Shown in pieces: positions 26,271-33,683 of a DNA stretch of 64,000 nucleotides. Position 1 is the stretch's first letter; each line of letters begins with the position of its first letter. The DNA is taken from positions 27,606 through 91,605 of the forward strand of contig JAXLWB010000041.1 of assembly GCA_046328715.1 (NCBI GenBank), read 5' to 3'. Under the pieces are notes generated by a model that worked only from the letters and a program-made list of their open reading frames with translations, searched no databases and was not told the origin of the DNA. The position numbers were made by a program, and so were the translations under genes. Origin of the DNA: JAXLWB01 sp046328715. GTDB taxonomy: Bacteria > Chloroflexota > Anaerolineae > Caldilineales > Caldilineaceae.

Positions 26271-27203
26271 ATGAACGTATTAGTAACGGGTGGTGCTGGT
26301 TTTATTGGTAGCCATGTCGCAGAAGCGATGCAAGCCGCAGGTCATCGAGTCGTAGTCGTCGATAACCTGCACACTGGCTATAAGAGCAACGTACCCAACG
26401 GAGCCACATTTTACGAAGCCGACATCCGTGATCAAGCCAAGATCACAGAGATCATTGCAGGAGAGAAGATCGATGCCATCAGCCATCAAGCCGCCCTGGC
26501 CAACGTACGTGGTAGTATGACTGAGCCCCTTCCCTACGCTGATGTCAATATCCTCGGTTCGCTCAATCTCTTGGAAGTTGCCCGCAAACATGGCGTGCAA
26601 AAGATCGTCTTCGCCAGCACCGGCGGAGCAACCTATGGCGAAGGCTTCGGCACGGACAAATTGCCCTTTAAAGAGACGACTTGGGCCCAACCGAAAGATA
26701 ACTACGGGGCCAACAAGCTCAGCATGGAGTTTCACCTCGATCTTTACATGCATGCCTACGGGCTGAAGTACGTGGCACTGCGCTACCCGAATGTCTACGG
26801 GCCGCGCCAAGATAGCAAGGGCGAAGCAGGCGTGGTGGCCATCTTTGCCGGTGCCATGCTAGCTGGCCAACCGACCAAGATCACGGGCGATGGCAAACAG
26901 CAGCGTGACTTTACCTATGCCGGGGATGTGGCCCGGGCCAATGTGCTGGCACTGGAAAGCAACGCCACAGGCACCATCAACGTGGGCATGGGGGTTCCTA
27001 CCGACATCAACACCATTCATTCTACCTTGGCCAAATTGACAAACTATACGCAGCCTGCTCAATATGTCCCACGTCCGGTTGGTGAAGTCATGGCCACTTA
27101 TCTCGACGCCAGTAAGGCCAAGGCACTGTTGGGCTGGGCACCTACTGTCAGCTTGGAAGAGGGATTACGTCGAGTGGTGGAGTGGATGAAAAGCAAAGGA
27201 TGA
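26271..27203 (+). CDS. UDP-glucose 4-epimerase-like NAD-dependent sugar epimerase
   Basis: A 310-aa extended SDR. VTGGAGFIGSHVAEA binds NAD, VVVVDNLHTG ends strand beta2, FASTGGATYG carries the catalytic Ser/Thr region and YGANK is the Y-x-x-x-K motif. RYPNVYGPRQD and QQRDFTYAGDVARAN are usual for GalE/WbpP-like enzymes. It probably interconverts UDP-hexoses for polysaccharide synthesis; the exact substrate cannot be read. AGGAG stands 5 nt before the ATG at 26271, where the nucleotide-binding fold begins. It is divergent from the GT2 and precedes a GT4 gene. Confidence 0.9.
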   Translation: MNVLVTGGAGFIGSHVAEAMQAAGHRVVVVDNLHTGYKSNVPNGATFYEADIRDQAKITEIIAGEKIDAISHQAALANVRGSMTEPLPYADVNILGSLNLLEVARKHGVQKIVFASTGGATYGEGFGTDKLPFKETTWAQPKDNYGANKLSMEFHLDLYMHAYGLKYVALRYPNVYGPRQDSKGEAGVVAIFAGAMLAGQPTKITGDGKQQRDFTYAGDVARANVLALESNATGTINVGMGVPTDINTIHSTLAKLTNYTQPAQYVPRPVGEVMATYLDASKAKALLGWAPTVSLEEGLRRVVEWMKSKG

Positions 27204-27271
27204 TCCCAATTGCAAGCACTATGAATTTTCCTTGCAAATAGGGCTGAAGTTCATGGGTTTGGGGGCACAAT

Positions 27272-27280
27272 TGGTATAAT
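27272..27280 (+). promoter_or_regulatory. Extended -10 box of the GT4 gene, leaderless type
   Basis: TGGTATAAT (TGn plus a consensus -10) ends 9 nt before the GTG start at 27290. No Shine-Dalgarno sequence could fit if transcription starts at the usual distance. Confidence 0.65.
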
Positions 27281-27289
27281 CCATAGTCT

Positions 27290-28252
27290 GTGCATATCCT
27301 CATCAACGGTTGGTTTACAGGTCAACAAAGTGCGGGCAGTGGGCAATATCTTTATTACCTGCTGCCCCATCTTGGGGTGCAAGATTCAACCGTCCGCTAT
27401 AGCCTTTTGCTTCCCCAGGGGTGGCAAGCAACCTTTACACTACCACTGCCAACCAATGTCACTACGATCACCCAAGCTTTACCTGCGCTGCCCAAAAATC
27501 TAGCAAAACTCTGGTGGGAACAGATCACTGTTCCCTGGATGGCACGGAAGATCCAGGCCGATGCACTCTGGGTTCCCTACTGGGCGGCCCCTTGGTGGCA
27601 ACCCGTGCCCACGACAGTCACACTTCACGATCTCATTCCGCTGCTGTTACCGGACTATCGTGAGGGCATTCTCAATCAGCTCTATACTGCCTTGGTTACC
27701 TTTACAACCCGCCGTGCAACAAGCATCATCACGGTCAGCCACGCCAGCAAACGCGACATCGTTGCCCATCTGCATGTGCCCGAGGAGCGGGTCCACGTGG
27801 TTTATCACGGACCTACGATGGAGATAGAGACGCCCCATCCCACGCAAGAGCAGATCCGCCGCAAATACAATTTACCCACACGCTATTTTCTCTACTTAGG
27901 CGGTTTTGATGTGCGTAAGAATCTGCGTGGCACACTGACTGCGTACAAGCGCTACCTAGAGCACAACGGCGATCCATCGATCAAGCTGGTGATCGCGGGC
28001 AAACTTCCTCAACTTGATTCTCCGTTTATGCCCGATCCACGGCGAATGGCTGCCGAGTTAGCACTGAATGACCAAGTTCGCTTTTGTGGCTGGGTCGATG
28101 ACCAAGACAAAATGCTTCTCTACGCAGGTGCCACCGCTTATCTTTTCCCTTCACTTTATGAAGGTTTTGGTATGATGATTTTGGAAGCACAAACTGCTGG
28201 TGTACCGCTTCTTACAAGCCAAACATTAACAAACTTCATAGAAATTTCATAA
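27290..28252 (+). CDS. Family 4 glycosyltransferase, C-terminally truncated
   Basis: A 320-aa GT-B enzyme. It has an N-terminal acceptor domain (about 1-165), ITVSHASKRDIVAHL and VVYHG at the domain join, and a donor domain with LYLGGFDVRKNLRG and FPSLYEGFGMMILEAQTAGVPLLTS. In normal members 50-80 further residues follow this E-x-F-G-x-x-x-L-E block. Here the frame turns into QTLTNFIEIS and stops, so the last helices are missing. Other frames downstream do not restore them, which points to a deletion rather than a simple frameshift. It starts with GTG just after an extended -10 box. The enzyme may be inactive. Confidence 0.82.
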   Translation: MHILINGWFTGQQSAGSGQYLYYLLPHLGVQDSTVRYSLLLPQGWQATFTLPLPTNVTTITQALPALPKNLAKLWWEQITVPWMARKIQADALWVPYWAAPWWQPVPTTVTLHDLIPLLLPDYREGILNQLYTALVTFTTRRATSIITVSHASKRDIVAHLHVPEERVHVVYHGPTMEIETPHPTQEQIRRKYNLPTRYFLYLGGFDVRKNLRGTLTAYKRYLEHNGDPSIKLVIAGKLPQLDSPFMPDPRRMAAELALNDQVRFCGWVDDQDKMLLYAGATAYLFPSLYEGFGMMILEAQTAGVPLLTSQTLTNFIEIS

Positions 28253-28569
28253 GATCTTCACAACATTTTTGATACACTCACTATACTAGGTCTCGACAAC
28301 TTTGCGTTGCTGCGGGGTTCCTTTAACGATTCTCTCACTCTTGCTTTTCTCTCTATAAAGTTTGTAGTGATGGCGGTAAAAAGGATTATGCAAAGCACCG
28401 GGCGAAGATTGTTGCACTACCTATCTTAATAGTTGACAATTGCAGCCAATTACCTAATCATTATTTAAGGTTCAAATAGTAAAAACAACGAAAGCGTGCA
28501 TCAGTGAAACGATGCCCTTCCTCTGTTTTTTCTATCAGCAAATCAACAACACAAAAGGGAGAAATTTCT
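28253..28569. other. 317-bp intergenic region with the cytochrome promoter
   Basis: No gene was seen and no remainder of the truncated GT4 is visible. TTGACA at 28433-28438 and TAATCA at 28455-28460 (16-bp spacer) form a possible promoter for the cytochrome c gene, giving a leader of about 100 nt. Confidence 0.4.
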
Positions 28570-29526
28570 ATGTATCGGACTCAGTTTGGTCGAATGCTTG
28601 CCACAACTCGAGCAAAGGTAGTATTTGGTTTTGGATCGTTAGTTGCTGTGGCCCTGGTGATCAGCGCCTGTATGCCGATCCAGCCGCAAGCAGCAAGCGA
28701 AGAGCCTGCTCCCACTGCGGCTGCGACCGAAGAGCCAGCGGCAGAAGCAGCATCTACCGTTGTCGGAGATGCCGCCAATGGCCAGTACATTGCAACCGTG
28801 ACCGGTGGCTGTGGCTGTCACTTCAATGCAGATCTCAATGCGATGGCTGGTGGCCGCGAATTCAAGGGCGATTTTGGTGTCGTGAACGCAGCCAATATCA
28901 CCTCCGATGAAGCGACTGGCATCGCTGGTGACAGTGACGAGACCCTGGTTTCGCTCCTGCGCACCGGTCAAGAGACTGAGGATGGACAGACCTATGTACT
29001 TTCTCCGGTCATGCCCTACCACACATTTAGCATTCTCTCGGACCAGGATGCCTACGATATCGTAGCCTGGTTGCGCACACTGCCGGCGGTTGCCAATGAA
29101 GTGCCAGAGCGCCAACTCGCCGCTGAGCCAGAACCCTGGACTCCAGCGTCTGCTCCGGCCGCAACATCACCAACCGAACCAGTTGCCCGTGGCGAATATC
29201 TGGTCAAATTGGCCAACTGCGGTGGCTGCCATACTCCCAAGGACGACAAGGGCGCTCCCATGGCCGACATGATGCTGGCAGGCTCCCCACTGCGCGATGA
29301 ATTTGCCGCCAACCTCACACCCGATGCAGAGACTGGCCTCGGCTCCTGGACAGCAGAACAAATTGCGACCTTCTTGCGCACTGGTACCGAACCGGATGGC
29401 AAGCAGGTCGAAGGTGCAATGGCCCAGCAGATCGAACGCCGTTTCAGCAAACTCACCGAAGGCGATGCCGCAGCGATTGCCGCTTACCTACAGAGCATCC
29501 CCGCCGTGAAGAATGCCGCTCCATAA
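28570..29526 (+). CDS. Diheme cytochrome c lipoprotein
   Basis: A 318-aa exported lipoprotein. The signal peptide ends in a lipobox, LVISAC, at about residues 29-34, followed by an Ala/Glu/Thr-rich linker. Two cytochrome c domains follow, with heme motifs GCGCHF (about residue 82) and CGGCHT (about 218), each with a downstream Met candidate (VMPYH in the first domain). It resembles two-domain c-type cytochromes linked to alcohol or sugar dehydrogenases. It lies on the opposite strand next to the alternative complex III operon, so it may carry electrons for that complex. GGGAG stands about 10 nt before the chosen ATG. A strong terminator follows. Confidence 0.87.
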   Translation: MYRTQFGRMLATTRAKVVFGFGSLVAVALVISACMPIQPQAASEEPAPTAAATEEPAAEAASTVVGDAANGQYIATVTGGCGCHFNADLNAMAGGREFKGDFGVVNAANITSDEATGIAGDSDETLVSLLRTGQETEDGQTYVLSPVMPYHTFSILSDQDAYDIVAWLRTLPAVANEVPERQLAAEPEPWTPASAPAATSPTEPVARGEYLVKLANCGGCHTPKDDKGAPMADMMLAGSPLRDEFAANLTPDAETGLGSWTAEQIATFLRTGTEPDGKQVEGAMAQQIERRFSKLTEGDAAAIAAYLQSIPAVKNAAP

Positions 29527-29546
29527 TGAGCTAATTTGAGTTTCAC

Positions 29547-29586
29547 AATAAACCCGCAGACTTGCAGTCTGCGGGTTTATTTTTTG
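29547..29586 (+). terminator. Intrinsic terminator of the cytochrome gene
   Basis: A 16-bp perfect stem (29547-29562 with 29566-29581) closes on a 3-nt loop and leads into TTTTTT. It lies 20 bp after the stop codon. Confidence 0.95.
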
Positions 29587-29679
29587 CCTTCTGTCCCGTA
29601 GGGGTATCTGAATTACGAAATGCCTCTCTACGAATAGATATCAAGAGTCCACATTGGCGATCGTTCCACGAGGTCGACC

Positions 29680-29747
29680 TGTCATTCCTGTTTGGAATCT
29701 CCATGTCTTGGGACAGATTATCTTGAAGATTCCAAACGAGAATGACA
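29680..29747. repeat. Palindrome with TGTCATTC...GAATGACA ends
   Basis: Arms 29680-29700 and 29727-29747 are inverted complements at 19 of 21 positions. A related end (TGTCATTCC) stands alone at 46106-46114, so this is probably a dispersed repeat. Confidence 0.75.
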
Positions 29748-29976
29748 AACGCTCCTCTGCTTTTTCAGAATTCTTTCGGCAGCACCTATCCAAACATTCG
29801 TAAAATGCCTACTATTTTGCACATTGTTAGAAGGCCAAATTTACACTCTCTGTCTGGAAAAGCAACGAAGGAACCCTTTGCGGACCGCTCCAACTGTACC
29901 AAGACGAACGTACTGGATCGGCAAGGATTCCTTCGTATTTGTTGCCAGTTTATTGACTACCGTCGAGTTGAAACTT

Positions 29977-31836
29977 CTAGTTGTCTAGTGCCCCTTGCTT
30001 AATCCAGGCGATGATAATGTCTTTCTCAAGCTGGCTCAGCGGCGGCCCTTTTTTGGGCATCTTGTTTTTGGTGATCATTTCGACCAGGTAACTTTTGTCT
30101 GGATCGCCAGGCGACACCACGCCGCCATTGAGCGAACCAGCCATTACCTTTTTGCGGCTTGTCAATTGAAGCCCTTCTTCTGGGTTTTCAATGTCTCCAT
30201 GACATTTGAAGCAATGCTGCTCAAATATCGGCAGCACATCGTCTTTGAAGCTGACGTTATTGAGGTCAACTTTGCTTGGATCGAAGGTGCTAGAGATGGT
30301 GACCGTCTCGCTGATCGGTGTAGCGGAGGTTGTGGTCGTTGTTGCAGTCGTAGCGGTTACGATTACGCTCTTGGTCACAGCCTGCGTGGCGGTGGCAGCG
30401 GGCGTTGCCGTAATTGTCGCTGCTGGCGTAACAGTGGTAGCAGCAGTGGCGGTGGCATCAGGGGTGGATGTGTTCGTTGCCGCCGCTTTTGTCGGCGTAG
30501 CAGAAACTAACTTCGTCGCACTTACGGTTGCTGTCGCCGTTACCGTTTCACTAGTATTGGCAACTAGCGTTGCAGTTACCGTCGTCGTAGGCTTGGCAGC
30601 GGCAACCGTTGACGTGACCTGCTCTGTGTTGCTGACGGTTGTTGTCTTGGTCACGGTTGAGGAGGCAGACGCATTACTGGGGCTGTCATCCAAGGCACCC
30701 GCTTTGATCCAGGCGATGATAATATCGATCTCAAGCTGCGACAGCGGCGCACCACGCTTGGGCATTTTCTTTTCAACGATCATCTTGACCAGATAGCTGT
30801 TATCGGGATCGCCAGGCTTCACCACGCTGCCGTTGAGCGATCCAGCCATGATTTTCTTACGGCTGGTCAATTGCAGTCCCTCTTCCGGGTTGTCGATGTC
30901 GCCGTGACATTTAAAGCAATGCGCCTCAAAGATCGGCAGCACGTCGGTAGAAAAGTGAATGTTATTCAGCTCCACCTTGGAGAGATCAAGCGTGGGCGAA
31001 GCAACCGTTGTGGTAGAGACAGCTGCGCTTTCGCTCAGGGCCGTGCTGGCGCTAACTCCTGCTGTACCGCTCAGCGTAGTCGTCGCTGACACAGCGTTTG
31101 TGGTCGATGGCGCAGCGCTTGAGGTTGGGCTATCTGGTGCGCCCGCTTTGATCCAGGCAATAATGATATCCTTTTCATTCTGCGACAGAGGAGGCCCCTT
31201 CTTGGGCATCTTGTTGCTTGTGATCATATCGACCAGATAACTGTTTTCAGGATCGCCAGGTTTCACTACACTGCCATTAAGTGAGCCAGCCAGGATCTTT
31301 TTGCGGCTGGTCAGTTCCAATCCTTCTTCAGGGTTATCTCCGCCGTGGCACTTGGTACAGTGCGCCTCAAAGATTGGCAGCACATCTTTGGCGAAGTCCA
31401 GATGTTCCAGATCAACCGCAGGTGCTGTGGCAGTAACTTCGGCAGTGGCTGAGATTGCATCAGCTGGAGCCAGGGTTGGTGTGGGGGGAATGCCGACAGG
31501 TAAGCCTTGCGCCGCAATCAAAGCAATAGCGCGTGCGATCGGAATGCGGGCAACACCTGCGCTTTTATCAATCCAACTGTATTGATTGAGCTGTTCTTGC
31601 TCCTTACTCCGCTCTTCACCCAACTTTTGGACCTGCTCGCTGGCGTCCGCTGACAAGGGCGCCACTTCACTGCGAGTATCGAAAAAACGTAGCAGACGTG
31701 GTGTACCAATCACAGCAGCAGCGACAAGGGCAACCAGGAGAAGGGCAAGCGCAATAGAGCACCCCATTCCGCCACGTTTCGCTCCACCGCTGGCGGTTTG
31801 GCGCTCAGGCGGAAGCGAATTCTTCGTGTTGTTCAT
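29977..31836 (-). CDS. Membrane-anchored triheme c-type cytochrome with three duplicated domains
   Basis: A 619-aa protein. A single TM helix at about residues 25-45 anchors it, followed by a short helical segment with NQYSWIDKSAGVARIPI (about 84-100). Three near-identical domains of about 90 residues follow (about 147-235, 295-383, 530-618). Each has one heme motif (CTKCHGG, CFKCHGD, CFKCHGD), then NPEEG, LTSRKK, GSLNG, VxPGDP and MPKKGPPLS, as in planctomycete-type cytochrome c domains. Linkers of 60-140 residues are almost only Ala, Thr, Ser and Val. The gene overlaps actF by 32 bp and has AGGAGA before its ATG, so it belongs to the act operon. It may extend the electron path out of the complex. 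Confidence 0.87.
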   Translation of the reverse strand: MNNTKNSLPPERQTASGGAKRGGMGCSIALALLLVALVAAAVIGTPRLLRFFDTRSEVAPLSADASEQVQKLGEERSKEQEQLNQYSWIDKSAGVARIPIARAIALIAAQGLPVGIPPTPTLAPADAISATAEVTATAPAVDLEHLDFAKDVLPIFEAHCTKCHGGDNPEEGLELTSRKKILAGSLNGSVVKPGDPENSYLVDMITSNKMPKKGPPLSQNEKDIIIAWIKAGAPDSPTSSAAPSTTNAVSATTTLSGTAGVSASTALSESAAVSTTTVASPTLDLSKVELNNIHFSTDVLPIFEAHCFKCHGDIDNPEEGLQLTSRKKIMAGSLNGSVVKPGDPDNSYLVKMIVEKKMPKRGAPLSQLEIDIIIAWIKAGALDDSPSNASASSTVTKTTTVSNTEQVTSTVAAAKPTTTVTATLVANTSETVTATATVSATKLVSATPTKAAATNTSTPDATATAATTVTPAATITATPAATATQAVTKSVIVTATTATTTTTSATPISETVTISSTFDPSKVDLNNVSFKDDVLPIFEQHCFKCHGDIENPEEGLQLTSRKKVMAGSLNGGVVSPGDPDKSYLVEMITKNKMPKKGPPLSQLEKDIIIAWIKQGALDN

Positions 31837-32977
31837 GCGAATCTCCTAAATATGGCTCGTCGACCAGTAAAGCTTTGCCATTCGCCAACCAAACGAACGA
31901 AGCCACCCACGCTCCGCCCATGGCAATCAGCAACACAAAATCCAGCCAGTGTTGATGAAAACCTTCCGGATAGAAGGCTGGCTCTACTAACCAGTAGAGA
32001 TCGAGCCAGCGTGCCAGAAAGACAAAGAGTGCCAGCGCCGAGAGCCACTGTACTTTGCGTTTGAGGGGTCGCGAAAGCAAGAGTAAGAAAGGCAATATAA
32101 AGTGGAGCACAACCAGTAATATCCCCACGTTAAGCCAGCCGCCCTGCGAGCGATGAACATACCAGATGGCTTCTTCGGGAAGGTTAGCCGACCAGATGAT
32201 CAGAAATTGTGAGTAGGAAAAGTAGGCCCAAATCATGACAAAGCCGAGCAGAAAGTTGCCCAGATCGTTAAAGGATTGGGTCCAGCCCTTGTTTAGATGA
32301 TCCGCATCGACCAATTGGCTTAAAGCAATGATCACAAATGCCAACGCCGCCAGCCCTTGACCCGCAATAAAAAGCAGTCCATAGATCGAGGAGAACCACT
32401 CTGGCTCCAGCGACATCATCCAATCATAGCCAGCAAAGGTGGAGGTCAAGACGAATAAGATCATTCCCCCTGCGCTCAAACGGCGTAGGCGGAGAGCGCC
32501 GTCATCGGTTTGGTCAGCAGACCAGCGACTGAGTAGCCAGGCAAGGGTGCTCCATACGGCAAAATAGAGGACGCTGCGAAGCAAGAAAAAGGGCAGGTTG
32601 AGCCAAACACTTTTCTGCTGCACTACTTCATGTTGCACCAGGTAGTCGGTATTGGCCCACGGATACACGGAGCGAAGGCCGAGGATCAACGGGATGAAGA
32701 GCAGGCCCATCACAGGCAACGTCATCGCCCCTGTTTCCAACAGAGGGCGAATCCGCTCACTCCAGCGCCCGCCCACAATATGGTGGAGCAACAACCAGCC
32801 GAGGCAACCTAGCCCAATTTCGACCCAGAAGAGGTAGGCAAGCAGGTAGGATTGCCAGAATTGTTGCACATTGAGGAACGCCCCAACCAGCGCCAGCAGC
32901 AGCCCAACTCCACCTGCGATCAATGCCGGGTGTTGAAATTTTATAAAGGGCGAATGTACATTGGCATTTGTAGTCAT
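31805..32977 (-). CDS. actF: Alternative complex III subunit ActF (NrfD/PsrC-like membrane protein)
   Basis: A 390-aa integral membrane protein with about ten TM helices, occupying the ActF position of a standard act operon. ActF and ActC are related quinone-interacting proteins of alternative complex III, which oxidises menaquinol and passes electrons to cytochromes. Visible features are the paired helices GLLLALVGAFLNVQQFW and AGYDWMMSLEPEWFSSIYG, the latter typical of this subunit. It follows actE after 11 bp and overlaps the triheme gene by 32 bp. No Shine-Dalgarno sequence is obvious, so translation is probably coupled. Confidence 0.88.
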   Translation of the reverse strand: MTTNANVHSPFIKFQHPALIAGGVGLLLALVGAFLNVQQFWQSYLLAYLFWVEIGLGCLGWLLLHHIVGGRWSERIRPLLETGAMTLPVMGLLFIPLILGLRSVYPWANTDYLVQHEVVQQKSVWLNLPFFLLRSVLYFAVWSTLAWLLSRWSADQTDDGALRLRRLSAGGMILFVLTSTFAGYDWMMSLEPEWFSSIYGLLFIAGQGLAALAFVIIALSQLVDADHLNKGWTQSFNDLGNFLLGFVMIWAYFSYSQFLIIWSANLPEEAIWYVHRSQGGWLNVGILLVVLHFILPFLLLLSRPLKRKVQWLSALALFVFLARWLDLYWLVEPAFYPEGFHQHWLDFVLLIAMGGAWVASFVWLANGKALLVDEPYLGDSHEQHEEFASA

Positions 32978-32988
32978 AAGTCTTGTAT

Positions 32989-33567
32989 TTACTGGCCCAG
33001 CTTGGGCAAATCCTCAGGTGGCAGTTTACTAGCGTCTGCACCTTGACTCAATTGCAATGCTCGAACATAGGCGACGATGGCCCAGCGATCTTCCACAGAT
33101 ATGCGCGAGGCATAACTCGGCATGACGCGGGTTCCATCTGTGATGGTCACGAAGTAATAGCCAGCCGGCTCTTCACGCAGGTCGGGATCGTGAAACGAAG
33201 GCGGCGTACGCATGCCATAATTGGTCACCACACCGTGACCGCTGCCTGTCAGATCGTGACAAGGGGCACAGAAGATGTTGTAGCGCTGCTGGCCTCGTTC
33301 CAACACCTGCTCGGTGATGGTAAAGGGAAAGGTGGGTGAAAAATCACCATTGATGCGCCCACTATGCAGCAGATCATCGACTACCGGTTCGTTGCGGGCG
33401 ACCGTATCAGCAATCCGTGGGCGCACGGAAGCCCCATCGGCAAAGAGCGTGCTCGCCTCGAAAGGCTCGTATCGTGGCTGGTCTTTCATGTCAAAACGAC
33501 AGCCTGCCAGCCAAAGCCCGCAGCAGAGGAGACTCATCCATGTAAAAAGTCGAACCTGAACTCTCAC
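32989..33567 (-). CDS. actE: Alternative complex III subunit ActE (monoheme cytochrome c lipoprotein)
   Basis: A 192-aa exported lipoprotein with a lipobox ending LWLAGC (about residue 23) and one cytochrome c domain with FCAPCHDLTG (about 97-106) and a Met candidate in TRVMPSYASRI. ActE is the monoheme cytochrome c subunit that hands electrons from alternative complex III onward. It starts with GTG, and GAGGTGG stands about 5 nt upstream. It lies between the fused actCD gene and actF, as expected. Confidence 0.92.
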   Translation of the reverse strand: MRVQVRLFTWMSLLCCGLWLAGCRFDMKDQPRYEPFEASTLFADGASVRPRIADTVARNEPVVDDLLHSGRINGDFSPTFPFTITEQVLERGQQRYNIFCAPCHDLTGSGHGVVTNYGMRTPPSFHDPDLREEPAGYYFVTITDGTRVMPSYASRISVEDRWAIVAYVRALQLSQGADASKLPPEDLPKLGQ

Positions 33568-33598
33568 AAATCCACCTCGATAAGGGTTAATGGTGAAT

Positions 33599-33657
33599 GA
33601 TTAATTGTTAACGGGTGCTCGTTGTGTAACTTCATCACTTGACGTTAACCATTAATC
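33599..33657. repeat. Word palindrome between actCD and actE
   Basis: Arms 33599-33613 and 33643-33657 are inverted complements with one mismatch. They are flanked on both sides by further copies of the words GTTAACCATTAA and CCCATTAACC. Confidence 0.7.
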
Positions 33658-33683
33658 GTTACCCATTACCCATTAACCATTGA

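Larger units (their letters stand above)
29527..29976. other. 450-bp convergent intergenic region
   Basis: It contains the cytochrome terminator (29547-29586) and the TGTCATTC-ended palindrome (29680-29747). The rest (29748-29976) has no convincing gene. Confidence 0.5.
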
